A stretch of DNA of 26,592 nucleotides, taken from NCBI GenBank assembly GCA_049302575.1, contig JBAQMG010000114.1, positions 1 through 26,592 of the forward strand, in the 5' to 3' direction. Below, piece by piece: positions 17,410-24,114 of the stretch. Both the position numbers and the translations under genes were made by a program. Numbering within the stretch: the first letter of the stretch is position 1; the number at the start of each line of letters is the position of its first letter. Below the pieces are notes generated by a model, which was not told the origin of the DNA, searched no databases, and worked only from the letters and a program-made list of their open reading frames with translations. The stretch comes from JBAQMG01 sp049302575 (lineage in GTDB: Bacteria; Bacillota; Desulfitobacteriia; Desulfitobacteriales; Desulfitobacteriaceae).

Positions 17410-18438
17410 TCAGGGCCAAATTCCAGTCCCCATTAATCCGCGCCCTTCCGGCAAATCAAACAGCACATTCATGTTTTGAATGGCCTGGCCTGACGCACCC
17501 TTAACCAGATTATCAATCGCCGCTACAATAATAGCCCGACCAGTACGATGATCAATCGTTAATTGCAGAAAAGCATGATTACTACCTAAAGCAAGTTTAG
17601 TTTGTGGCCAAGTTCCCGACGGTAAGACATGGACAAACTCCTCACTATTATACTTTTCCTGCCAACAAGCACGCAAATCCTCTTCCTCAACACCGTCTTG
17701 AACTTCTGTATAAATAGTAGCTAGAATCCCCCTTGTCATTGGAACCAAATGAGGAGTGAAACTTACTGTTACCGAATGCCCTGCTGCTCGAGAAATTTCT
17801 TGTTCAATCTCGGGAGTATGGCGATGTTGGGCCACACCATAAGCCTTTATATTTTCATTAACTTCGGAATAGTGTGTTCCTAGGTTCGCTCCCCTACCCG
17901 CTCCTGATACTCCTGACTTAGCATCGATAATGATTGACTCTGGACGCAACAAACCTCTACGCAATAGCGGAACAAGAGAAAGCAAGGTCGCAGTCGGAAA
18001 GCAACCTGGATTAGCTACCAATGATTTACCCCGAATTTCTGTCCGATATAACTCTGGCAAACCATAAACAGCCTCCTTGATCAACTCTGGTTCTGGATGC
18101 TCCAACTTATACCACTCTTGGTATACATCTACCGAAGTTAATCTAAAATCTGCCCCTAAGTCAATCACCTTGACCCCTGGTAGCAAAAATTCCCTAATCC
18201 TAGATGCCGTAATGCCATGGGGCAAAGCACAAAAGAGAACATCTAATGATGGTATTAGCTTTTCATCGCTAAGGTTTCCGATCAACTGCTCGTAAAGTTG
18301 TGGACAAATAGTTTCATATTCATGTCCAGCTACACTTGAAGAACCCAGATAAGCCAATTCTACATCCGGATGTTGACGTAAAAGCCTGATTAATTCCTGA
18401 CCAGTATAACCAGTGGCTCCCAATATGCCAACTTTCAT
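17410..18438 (-). CDS. argC: N-acetyl-gamma-glutamyl-phosphate reductase
   Basis: It reduces N-acetylglutamyl phosphate with NADPH to the semialdehyde. The 342-residue protein begins with the nucleotide-binding motif GILGATGYTGQELIRLL, has the catalytic cysteine in VANPGCFPTA (around residue 147) and the histidine-bearing segment HTPEIEQE near 207, as in the family. ATG 18438 follows GGGGGT by seven bases. It is the first gene of the arginine operon, and its promoter is overlaid by two ARG-box-like palindromes. Confidence 0.95.
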   Translation of the reverse strand: MKVGILGATGYTGQELIRLLRQHPDVELAYLGSSSVAGHEYETICPQLYEQLIGNLSDEKLIPSLDVLFCALPHGITASRIREFLLPGVKVIDLGADFRLTSVDVYQEWYKLEHPEPELIKEAVYGLPELYRTEIRGKSLVANPGCFPTATLLSLVPLLRRGLLRPESIIIDAKSGVSGAGRGANLGTHYSEVNENIKAYGVAQHRHTPEIEQEISRAAGHSVTVSFTPHLVPMTRGILATIYTEVQDGVEEEDLRACWQEKYNSEEFVHVLPSGTWPQTKLALGSNHAFLQLTIDHRTGRAIIVAAIDNLVKGASGQAIQNMNVLFDLPEGRGLMGTGIWP

Positions 18439-18462
18439 CTTAACTACCCCCTAGGTTGAAAT

Positions 18463-18500
18463 TACTTATAATTATACATTCTAATGCATAATAATTCAAT
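18463..18500 (-). promoter_or_regulatory. argC promoter overlapped by two tandem ARG boxes (ArgR/AhrC operator)
   Basis: On the minus strand TTGAAT (18499-18494) and TATAAT (18476-18471) are 17 bases apart. Two 18-base boxes separated by two bases cover them: ATTGAATTATTATGCATT (18500-18483), which fits the wnTGAATwwwwATTCAnw pattern at all but one position of the defined half-sites, and AATGTATAATTATAAGTA (18480-18463), which fits well only in its first half. Tandem spacing and promoter overlap are what arginine repressors of the ArgR/AhrC family use. The arrangement is seen in sequence; repression by arginine is inferred. Confidence 0.8.
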
Positions 18501-18642
18501 CGTTTCTTCTTAAAGAAACATCATTCACAATAGTTTTAGTATTTTCAACCTTGATCCCAAGCAATTTTTGCACGTCAGAAATATCTTCCAGCTTATCTTG
18601 TTCGATTTCAATAATCACTTTATAACCTGTATTTTTCTTCAT
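18496..18642 (-). CDS. Small conserved-looking protein, 48 residues, unknown
   Basis: An ATG frame of 48 residues, starting MKKNTGYKVIIEIEQDKLED and ending VSLRRND. It starts inside the end of the preceding 139-residue gene (overlap about 23 bases, different frame), a layout typical of translational coupling, but the ribosome site is only a weak GGGAAA. It is mixed charged, without membrane segments. Its stop lies within the -35 element of the argC promoter, so it ends exactly where the arginine operon control region begins. Function unknown. Confidence 0.45.
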   Translation of the reverse strand: MKKNTGYKVIIEIEQDKLEDISDVQKLLGIKVENTKTIVNDVSLRRND

Positions 18643-19039
18643 CTGCAGCTTTCCCATTAATATCGTTGAAAAGCTCCATGTTCTGGTCTAATTCAAGCTC
18701 GCTATATTGTTTATTCCAACCTTTGATTTTATCATCCAAATTATCAAACATATCAATAAATGTTTCTATTTCTTTAACATCGCACTTTCTATTAAAAATG
18801 ATCTTATTAAGGCGTTTTCTATACTGTACATATTCAGATAGTAGCCTCTGTTTCGTACTATCCGTAAAGTATGTTTTCTTGTTATTTTCAATTTCACATA
18901 AAAATGTATTGATTTTTTCTTTAAGAAGCCTATACTCCCCGCTATTAAAAAATATATATCGTCTAGTTTGATTAAATATAACAATTTTCGCTAATATGAT
19001 TATTAATATGCTTAATATTTCATTCTGTCCCATAGCCAT
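18620..19039 (-). CDS. Hypothetical single-pass membrane protein with coiled-coil-like tail
   Basis: The 139-residue product (MAMGQNEILSILIIIL...) has one hydrophobic segment near residues 6-21 and a long charged, lysine- and glutamate-rich helical region, so it is probably anchored with the tail in the cytoplasm. I recognise no family. The start at ATG 19039 is four bases after AGGAG; an ATG two codons later and one 21 bases upstream are alternatives. Base composition is more AT-rich than the arginine genes. It appears to form a two-gene unit with the 48-residue frame that overlaps its end. Confidence 0.5.
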   Translation of the reverse strand: MAMGQNEILSILIIILAKIVIFNQTRRYIFFNSGEYRLLKEKINTFLCEIENNKKTYFTDSTKQRLLSEYVQYRKRLNKIIFNRKCDVKEIETFIDMFDNLDDKIKGWNKQYSELELDQNMELFNDINGKAADEEKYRL

Positions 19040-19218
19040 GTTACTCCTAACTGAATTCATATTATTAAAAGCAAATTTAAGGAACTATCACCTACATACT
19101 TGCATTATCTGTTGCGTCGTTTTTCATATTACCTGCATTTCTCTCCCTAGATTCGCATAATTCACAAATTTAAAACAAATAACCAGCCATAGGGGTCGAC
19201 GTTCACCCCGAACTCCCC

Positions 19219-19344
19219 CTATTTCCTCCTTCTATTGAATTCTCGCTTAATATTCTGCAAAAGTTTCTTATCTGTGAGAACATTCCATATTTCCTCATGC
19301 AGACGCTGAGCCTGCTCCCCGAGGAATTTTTTAATATTATTCAC
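19219..19344 (-). CDS. Possible small basic protein, 41 residues
   Basis: A GTG frame of 41 codons giving MNNIKKFLGEQAQRLHEEIW and ending NIKREFNRRRK. The composition (amphipathic, charged, lysine/arginine-rich end) looks protein-like, but the ribosome site is poor and no homologue is recognised. It could be a remnant of a larger gene. Confidence 0.3.
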   Translation of the reverse strand: MNNIKKFLGEQAQRLHEEIWNVLTDKKLLQNIKREFNRRRK

Positions 19345-19550
19345 TAATTATTTCATCTCTCTTTACCCTTCTTATTTAGGTAATGATAACATCCCTGTTC
19401 ACAGACCACTTAAAACATATTTCTTCCATTTTAAACTACGCTATCTCTATTCTGCAAGTTTGCATTTAAATCCCGGTAGTTAATCCATCCAATTAAAGGC
19501 TTCAAGGGAATCATTGCTGACTACTCAGAAAAAATAATTTGTGCCTAAAG

Positions 19551-19578
19551 TTACAAAGTGATAGATTGGTGTTATAAT
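19551..19578 (+). promoter_or_regulatory. Candidate promoter without an obvious gene
   Basis: TTACAA (19551-19556) and a perfect TATAAT (19573-19578) are 16 bases apart. No ribosome site with a frame follows before the MerR-like gene's own promoter, so it may drive a small RNA ending near the hairpin at 19637-19658 (AAAACAAG/CTTGTTTT). Confidence 0.4.
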
Positions 19579-19636
19579 GAAACAAAACATACATATTTTA
19601 GTGATATAGATTGTGCATAATAGAACAATATCTTAT

Positions 19637-19707
19637 AAAACAAGAAGAGCCTTGTTTTGTATACCTATCAATAAGGCTTCTGGGTAAGCTGGGGTATAAG
19701 GCTTATT
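19637..19707 (+). ncRNA. Possible 3' hairpins of a small RNA
   Basis: AAAACAAG and CTTGTTTT (8 bp, loop AAGAGC) form a T-rich hairpin at 19637-19658. Further on AATAAG (19670-19675) pairs with CTTATT (19702-19707), enclosing a GCTT/AAGC stem; ATAAGGCTT is directly repeated at 19671 and 19696. No coding capacity is seen. The call as an RNA rests only on the promoter upstream and these stems. Confidence 0.25.
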
Positions 19708-19764
19708 ATCAAGGATAGCTGGTGACTTCATCATGGATGCTCCTTAGATTTTTACAAATAATTC

Positions 19765-19793
19765 TTGACTATATTACATTATAGTGTAACAAT
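19765..19793 (+). promoter_or_regulatory. Promoter with TTACA-N6-TGTAA dyad (copy A)
   Basis: TTGACT (19765-19770) and AACAAT (19788-19793) are 17 bases apart; within the spacer lies the dyad TTACA-TTATAG-TGTAA (19774-19789). MerR-family regulators bind between -35 and -10, so the position suits autoregulation by the gene that follows. The same element recurs at 22684-22712. Confidence 0.6.
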
Positions 19794-19833
19794 TACTCCA
19801 TACTGCAAATTGCGTAGGGAGGTGCTTTGTTTG

Positions 19834-20145
19834 ATGACCGAAGGACGATATAGCGCCGAAGAAGCTGCTCAACTTCTTCAAACGGAAAATATGAAGATCA
19901 GTAAAAGAACAGTTAATTACTACGCTTTTGATAAAAACATGTTTGACATCACTACAAACGGCAAAAAATGTTTTACTACTCTTGAGTTAAACAAACTACG
20001 AGCAATTTACTTGCTAAAGGAATACTCAAACTACACCCTTGGGCAAATTAAGGGCATCATTAATTCATGTACTCTAGAAGAAGTTAAGGAAATATGTGCT
20101 AAACGGGCCTCTAGTATCAGGAATTTTACTACTAACACTTCTTAA
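19834..20145 (+). CDS. Short MerR-family-like transcription regulator, probably C-terminally truncated
   Basis: The 103-residue protein is essentially a MerR-type winged helix: YSAEEAAQLL, then ISKRTVNYYAFDKNMF (about 20-37, replacing the usual RxYE segment), wing GKKCFTTLELNKLRAIYLL and the YTLGQIKGII helix that ends such domains. The gene at the window's right end encodes a close paralogue, clearly similar at DNA level too, that continues about 70 residues further; this copy stops just after the DNA-binding part, so it lacks the presumed effector/dimer region. GGGAGGTG lies upstream; ATG 19834 is chosen, with TTG 19831 equally possible. It sits behind the copy A promoter and ahead of the structured RNA and VWA gene. 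Confidence 0.75.
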   Translation: MTEGRYSAEEAAQLLQTENMKISKRTVNYYAFDKNMFDITTNGKKCFTTLELNKLRAIYLLKEYSNYTLGQIKGIINSCTLEEVKEICAKRASSIRNFTTNTS

Positions 20146-20488
20146 AAACTTTATTTTAAAAAGGTTCTTACACGTGAACTCGCTCAACTATAAAGTTGAA
20201 CATCGGAACTTCGGTGACGAAAGCCCCCAGTGACGTTAGTGTTCTGTGAACACTAACGCCGAAACCGCCAACCCCAAGATGAACACCTCGCGATGAAGGC
20301 GGAGTCTACCGCCCTTCGCCGCGAAGAATTTCTTTGTAGATAGGCGGCTTGGACGAAACAATACACTGTAGGCTTTCGTCACCGAAGCAGAGTGCGGGAT
20401 ACCACTCCCACTTGTAAAAGGAGTCTCATTTAAAAACTAAGGTAGATTGTCCATCAGCCCAAATTTTAAGGCGAGAGGAGTGATACCT
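20146..20488. other. Gap between MerR-like and VWA genes, mostly structured RNA
   Basis: Of these 343 bases about 250 belong to the candidate OMEGA-type RNA; the rest are short AT-rich flanks. No separate promoter for the VWA gene is evident between the RNA and its ribosome site. Confidence 0.6.
20179..20430 (+). ncRNA. Candidate OMEGA (HEARO-type) structured RNA without nuclease gene
   Basis: About 250 bases with dense, GC-rich secondary structure. A 5' hairpin TCAACT/AGTTGA (20184-20199) precedes a perfect 17-bp long-range stem, CTTCGGTGACGAAAGCC (20209-20225) with its exact complement at 20371-20387. Inside are an 11-bp hairpin (20234-20244/20248-20258, loop TGT), CCGCC/GGCGG stems (20265-20269 with 20298-20302; 20309-20313 with 20343-20347) and CTTCG/CGAAG (20314-20326). 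After it come GAGTG/CACTC and ACTCC/GGAGT alternatives. This layout and the wording of the segments resemble the HEARO/omega RNAs that guide IscB and IsrB; that match is from memory. No IscB/IsrB/TnpB or TnpA gene is adjacent. In IscB-type RNAs the guide is at the 5' end, here the bases before about 20183. Confidence 0.6.
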
Positions 20489-21535
20489 ATGCAGTTGTCG
20501 GCTAGGTTTGCCCGTGAAGCTATCTTAAATAAAAATGGCTTCAATCATCTCCAAATAGAGCTTATACCCCCTACTCTAAAACAAGTTTCCGAAAGAAAAC
20601 CCGTTCTAATTGTTCTAGCTTTAGACAAGAGCGAGTCAATGTCTGAAATGACCACTGGACCAGAAGCTAACCGTCCAAAAAAATGTAAATTTATTTCTAA
20701 AATGAACGTTGCTATTAATGCCTCTATTAAATTACTAAACCTATTAACAGAAAACGACCTCTTGGGAATTGTTTCCTTCGATGAAAGTGCAGCTGTTAAC
20801 CAACCTCTGACCAACATCTCCCTTAGCACAATTCAAAGCGTTATTGCCAACATTAGAAATATTCACCCCAGGGGCGGTACTAATATATCCGAGGCACTTT
20901 TGACCGCTCGGAACCTGATTACCTCTGAACACCTAGAAAAATATACCTGTAAAATTATTCTACTTAGTGACGGTGAACCCAACACAGGTATTTTACTGGC
21001 AAACGAACTTTCTTCAATTGCCTCAGATTATATGCAAGCTGGAATAACCGTTTCAAGCTTAGGATTAGAATTAAAAAATGACTCAAGTATAATGTGTGGA
21101 ATAGCTCAAAGCGGTGGCGGTTTATTTTATCCCCTTGAAGACTTAAGTATGTTGGAAGAAATCCTTAAACAGGAGTTAAATCTAACAGCCATCACTAAGG
21201 CCAAAAATGTGAAATTATTACTAGAAATCCCCAGCCTCATTGAAATTGGCCAAAATTTAAATAGCTATCCTCAAAAACTAAAAAACGGCCAGATTGAAAT
21301 ATTAATCGGTGATATCTTTAGTACACGTAAAGTCCTTCTGGAAATCAGAAATGATTTTGTGAATGATAATGTGATTTTTTTAATAAGCACTAAATTTGAA
21401 TCCTTGGCTGGTACTAACTCCACGGTCAAGACTATAGTTCCCTTAAAAGTAGTCGCGTCTGAACAGGAGTTAAACTATGCGAAGTTGAACCGAGATATTG
21501 CAAGCTTGGTAATGCCCTCGATAATGTTTTTGTAA
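20489..21535 (+). CDS. Cytoplasmic VWA (von Willebrand factor A) domain protein
   Basis: The 348-residue protein has a complete metal-ion-dependent adhesion site: DKSES (Asp46, Ser48, Ser50), Thr131 in RGGTNISEA and Asp161 in LLSDGEPNTG. The VWA fold covers about 37-215, followed by a beta-rich C-terminal part. No signal peptide or membrane segment is seen, so it should act in the cytoplasm, perhaps as a scaffold or partner in assembling a metalloprotein complex; bacterial VWA proteins often work that way, but no AAA+ MoxR partner is present. ATG 20489 follows GAGAGGAGTG; the frame is open to a TTG at 20447 that lacks a ribosome site. It lies between the structured RNA and the five-heme cytochrome gene. 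Confidence 0.82.
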   Translation: MQLSARFAREAILNKNGFNHLQIELIPPTLKQVSERKPVLIVLALDKSESMSEMTTGPEANRPKKCKFISKMNVAINASIKLLNLLTENDLLGIVSFDESAAVNQPLTNISLSTIQSVIANIRNIHPRGGTNISEALLTARNLITSEHLEKYTCKIILLSDGEPNTGILLANELSSIASDYMQAGITVSSLGLELKNDSSIMCGIAQSGGGLFYPLEDLSMLEEILKQELNLTAITKAKNVKLLLEIPSLIEIGQNLNSYPQKLKNGQIEILIGDIFSTRKVLLEIRNDFVNDNVIFLISTKFESLAGTNSTVKTIVPLKVVASEQELNYAKLNRDIASLVMPSIMFL

Positions 21536-21623
21536 CTAATACTGTAATTTTTTTAATAATCCTAAATAAAATAGTAATTCAAAATGTGGATAACGTTTAT
21601 TTATTAATCAAGGGGGTAGTGAA

Positions 21624-22586
21624 ATGAAAAATAATAGTATCTTATTATTCTTAGGACCTGTCTTGGTCTTTTCAGTTATTATCACTGGTTGTGCAAAACC
21701 AGCGACTACGGAACTTGAACCTGTAAAAGAATTTGGTTTAGTCGCTCAATTTAAAGCTAGCGGTCATTACACCTCTTTCCCCACTATGCTTGCTAAAAGT
21801 CCAGCTACTTTAAAAGCAGAAAACTATGAGGACAGTTGTCTCTCTTGTCACTCCGCAGTTAAAATAATCGATGATAAAAACGCTAAACTTGCAGATTTCT
21901 TTGCTGGTGGCAAATATGCAGGCAAAGGTGAAGGAATCACCTGCCGGGTTTGCCATGTCTTTGAGGGCAAAGATATGTTTAACCTAAAAAATCAGGGATG
22001 GGAAACTTGTGCGGTTTGCCATACTTCTGGTGGTACTCCCATACTTGGCAACGAAGTACACCACCCACAAAGCGAGTTTATTAAAGGAATAGGTGTAGGC
22101 GACGTACCAAATATACCTTCTTACAAATATGCTAATTTTAAAGATGATTTTACCTGCCAGGATTGCCATGTAACCAACGGCCAAAAACACGATTTCATGA
22201 TTCCTGGTGTAACTACAACACATAAAGGATTAACACGTACAAGCTCTTTGATGAATTATGAGCAACTTACACAATTGTTTAAACAAGATCGATGCATAGG
22301 TTGCCATAATCCGACTTCTTTTGTTGATAAGATAAGTCAACAACAAATTGAAATCGAAAACCATCTAGAAAAACTAAAAAAGATCTATGATGAATGGACA
22401 ATAAGGGTTCAAACTCTAGACAAAAACGATCCAAAAGTTAAGGCCTTTCAAGAAGGTTCTACCTATTATACCTATGTCCAAGCAGACGGATCTAAAGGTA
22501 TCCATAACTATACTTTTGCTAAAGCACTTATAGCTCAGGCTTATGCAAAATATACTGAACTTGACCCAAATTTAGGACGTTTATAA
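21624..22586 (+). CDS. Five-heme c-type cytochrome lipoprotein
   Basis: The 320-residue precursor has a lipoprotein signal with lipobox IITGC (Cys23), so it should be exported and anchored on the outer face of the membrane. Five CxxCH heme sites follow: CLSCH (72), CRVCH (107), CAVCH (129), CQDCH (178) and CIGCH (224), with extra histidines such as HH at 146-147 as possible axial ligands. The C-terminal part has a helical EIENHLEKLKKIYDEW stretch and a YTYVQADGSKGIHNY segment reminiscent of the HN ligand region of NrfA-type cytochromes; an NrfA-like active site is not established. It is paralogous to the four-heme protein at 25257-26060. RBS AGGGGGT; a strong terminator follows. Confidence 0.88.
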   Translation: MKNNSILLFLGPVLVFSVIITGCAKPATTELEPVKEFGLVAQFKASGHYTSFPTMLAKSPATLKAENYEDSCLSCHSAVKIIDDKNAKLADFFAGGKYAGKGEGITCRVCHVFEGKDMFNLKNQGWETCAVCHTSGGTPILGNEVHHPQSEFIKGIGVGDVPNIPSYKYANFKDDFTCQDCHVTNGQKHDFMIPGVTTTHKGLTRTSSLMNYEQLTQLFKQDRCIGCHNPTSFVDKISQQQIEIENHLEKLKKIYDEWTIRVQTLDKNDPKVKAFQEGSTYYTYVQADGSKGIHNYTFAKALIAQAYAKYTELDPNLGRL

Positions 22587-22638
22587 AGTGAAGTGAATAA
22601 AATCGGCTATTTGACACAACTAATTCCACCAGTAGTCC

Positions 22639-22670
22639 TAGACAAGCTTAACAGCTTGTCTATTTTTATT
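22639..22670 (+). terminator. Rho-independent terminator after the five-heme cytochrome gene
   Basis: TAGACAAGCT (22639-22648) and AGCTTGTCTA (22653-22662) form a perfect 10-bp stem with loop TAAC, running into the T-rich TATTTTTATT. It separates the VWA-cytochrome unit from the next promoter. Confidence 0.85.
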
Positions 22671-22683
22671 TGTGAAAAAGTTC

Positions 22684-22712
22684 TTGACTTAATGACAGCA
22701 TAGTGTAATAAT
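22684..22712 (+). promoter_or_regulatory. Promoter with TGACA-N6-TGTAA dyad (copy B)
   Basis: TTGACT (22684-22689) and AATAAT (22707-22712) are 17 bases apart, with TGACA-GCATAG-TGTAA (22693-22708) in the spacer. Sequence before and after matches copy A at 19765-19793 through the ACTCxATACTG downstream, so the two promoters are duplicates. It should drive the small membrane protein, ferredoxin and NrfD genes. A further CTGTAA/TTACAG inverted repeat lies at 22722-22741. Confidence 0.6.
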
Positions 22713-22737
22713 AACTCTATACTGTAAAACATTTATT

Positions 22738-22766
22738 ACAGAGAGTGCTTTGTCGGATCATCGAAA
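22738..22766 (+). pseudogene. Relic of the 5' end of a MerR-like regulator gene
   Basis: GAGAGTGCTTTGTCGGATCA and the next bases match the ribosome site and first codons of the MerR-like gene at 19818-19846 (GGAGGTGCTTTGTTTGATGA), at the same distance from the duplicated promoter. Similarity ends within about 30 bases, so the rest of that copy has been lost. Confidence 0.4.
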
Positions 22767-22816
22767 ATTCTAAGCTTTTAAAAGCCTAGGATAAATTAAA
22801 ATGAAGGGGGGATAAA

Positions 22817-22861
22817 TTGTTGTCTGCAACGGGTGAAGGTAAATCCATCAATAAGACATAA
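22817..22861 (+). CDS. Possible 14-residue leader peptide
   Basis: TTG (22817) follows GGGGGGAT and opens a 14-codon frame ending TAA at 22859-22861, 32 bases before the small membrane protein gene. The strong ribosome site is the only argument that it is translated; no attenuator stem is visible. Confidence 0.2.
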   Translation: MLSATGEGKSINKT

Positions 22862-22893
22862 AATTGGGTAAGGAAGATGAAGGAGGTAAGGTA

Positions 22894-23178
22894 ATGGAAA
22901 TGATGCTTGTTTTGGTTAATCTTGGCTTGTCCTTTTTATTCGGAATCTACCTTTCGTTCTACTTTTTTTTCAACCGCATAGTCATTAGTAGTCCGTTACG
23001 TTGGCTAGGCGGCATCGTTGGCGGCTTAATTATCGGGAGCCTGATGGCAATAATAGATTTCTGGATTATCTGGCCACCTGCCAGCATCTTGTCTGTGATT
23101 GCAGGGCTTGGCTTGATGATTCTAATCGTTAAAATACTTATCGGTTTTCCAAAGCTGGGGCAATCAAATAACGCCTAA
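22894..23178 (+). CDS. Small polytopic membrane protein, unknown
   Basis: A 94-residue, very hydrophobic protein with about three membrane spans (roughly 3-25, 35-52 and 58-82) linked by short loops, one containing RIVISSPLRW. ATG 22894 lies seven bases after AGGAGG; a frame open from 22864 has no comparable site. It is the first gene behind promoter copy B and precedes the Tat ferredoxin by about 190 bases. I recognise no family; given position it may be an accessory membrane subunit of the NrfD module. Confidence 0.7.
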   Translation: MEMMLVLVNLGLSFLFGIYLSFYFFFNRIVISSPLRWLGGIVGGLIIGSLMAIIDFWIIWPPASILSVIAGLGLMILIVKILIGFPKLGQSNNA

Positions 23179-23337
23179 CCTTGGGTTTTTAATGTGCATC
23201 CTTATTTTAACCAGTTCACTCGTTGCTTTACGACAACAACTTGTTAAATGTTCTGAGTTTAAGCACTGACTGATCTCGGAAGATGATCATTGCAGTTCGG
23301 TGTAACTAAATGTGAAAAATCTAACATAGCTGAAATG

Positions 23338-23354
23338 CTTGCCACTAGGGCAAG
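23338..23354 (+). repeat. Small hairpin ahead of the ferredoxin ribosome site
   Basis: CTTGCC and GGCAAG (6 bp, loop ACTAG) end one base before the AAAGGAGG ribosome site of the next gene. It may influence translation initiation or be chance. Confidence 0.3.
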
Positions 23355-23372
23355 GAAAGGAGGCGTGTGAAA

Positions 23373-24071
23373 ATGTCGAAGCAAAGTCCTCTACTAAACC
23401 GACGCACGATCCTTAAACTAGGGGCTCTAGCCAGTCTGGGTACATTCCTTGGAATAAATGTCATAAGACCTAAATGGGCTTTGGCTTTAGGCAACCTAGG
23501 CGGTGGAGAGCGTAATTCTCTAGTGCAAGGCAAACAAATGGGCTTTCTCTATGATCAAACAAAGTGCATCGGCTGCCATGCCTGTCAGGGTGCCTGTAAA
23601 CGGGTCAACAAATGGGAAGAAGGCGTAATGTGGCGGAGAGTTCTTAGTAAAGGTGAGAGGATGGAAAGGGTTTACTTGTCTATGGGCTGTAACCATTGTG
23701 CACATCCCGCCTGCGTCAGTGTCTGTCCTGTAAGTGCCTATAGAAAACGACCTCAGGATGGAATTGTTGAACATGACCGAGAAAAGTGTATCGGTTGCAA
23801 ATACTGTTTGTATGCTTGCCCTTATCATGTACCTATGTTTAGTGAAGCTACTGGTCGCATATCCAAATGCCATTTTTGCTACACGAGGCAAGAAGCTGGA
23901 CAGAAACCAGCCTGTGTGGAAGCTTGTCCAATGCAGGCTTTGAATTTTGGTGAAATGAAAGAGTTACTAAAGATAAAGGGTGGAGTGCAACAGGTAAATG
24001 GATTACCTGATCGCGCTTTAACTGGTCCTTCCTTGATAATTATTCCGAAAAAGTCAGCTGGGGACAACTAA
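23373..24071 (+). CDS. Tat-exported 4x[4Fe-4S] ferredoxin subunit (NrfC/PsrB/DmsB type)
   Basis: The 232-residue precursor starts with a twin-arginine signal, NRRTILKLG (Arg10-Arg11), a hydrophobic stretch and an ALA-LG cleavage region near 38, so it folds in the cytoplasm and is exported. Sixteen cysteines form four cubane sites: CIGCHACQGAC (65-75), CNHCAHPACVSVC (106-118), CIGCKYCLYAC (139-149) and CHFC...CVEAC (166-185), the arrangement of NrfC/PsrB/DmsB subunits. It would relay electrons between the membrane NrfD-type protein that follows and periplasmic-side partners. ATG 23373 is nine bases from AGGAGG; GTG 23367 is too close. The usual molybdopterin catalytic subunit is missing nearby. 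Confidence 0.9.
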   Translation: MSKQSPLLNRRTILKLGALASLGTFLGINVIRPKWALALGNLGGGERNSLVQGKQMGFLYDQTKCIGCHACQGACKRVNKWEEGVMWRRVLSKGERMERVYLSMGCNHCAHPACVSVCPVSAYRKRPQDGIVEHDREKCIGCKYCLYACPYHVPMFSEATGRISKCHFCYTRQEAGQKPACVEACPMQALNFGEMKELLKIKGGVQQVNGLPDRALTGPSLIIIPKKSAGDN

Positions 24072-24114
24072 TCAAACAATTTACACATAAAGGGGAAAAG
24101 GGGCGAACTCCACT

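Larger units (their letters stand above)
19061..19764. other. About 700 bases with little content
   Basis: This AT-rich stretch separates the minus-strand hypothetical gene from the plus-strand MerR-like gene. It holds a possible 41-codon frame on the minus strand (19219-19344), a promoter-like pair at 19551-19578 and two small hairpins between 19637 and 19707. I see nothing else between 19345 and 19550. Confidence 0.5.
22587..22893. other. Gap between the two halves of the redox cluster
   Basis: The 307 bases hold, in order, a terminator (22639-22670), promoter copy B (22684-22712), a short relic of a MerR-like gene start (about 22738-22766) and a possible 14-codon frame (22817-22861). Confidence 0.6.

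Noticed and set aside
20179..20430. Group II intron or rRNA fragment
   Set aside because: No domain V-like hairpin, no GUGYG intron start and no reverse transcriptase; the long closing stem fits an OMEGA-type RNA better.
23193..23270. 25-codon ATG frame between the small membrane protein and ferredoxin genes
   Set aside because: No ribosome site precedes it and the peptide has no recognisable features.
23520..23891. 123-codon minus-strand frame opposite the ferredoxin gene
   Set aside because: The plus strand encodes an unmistakable four-cluster ferredoxin; the reverse frame is a shadow.
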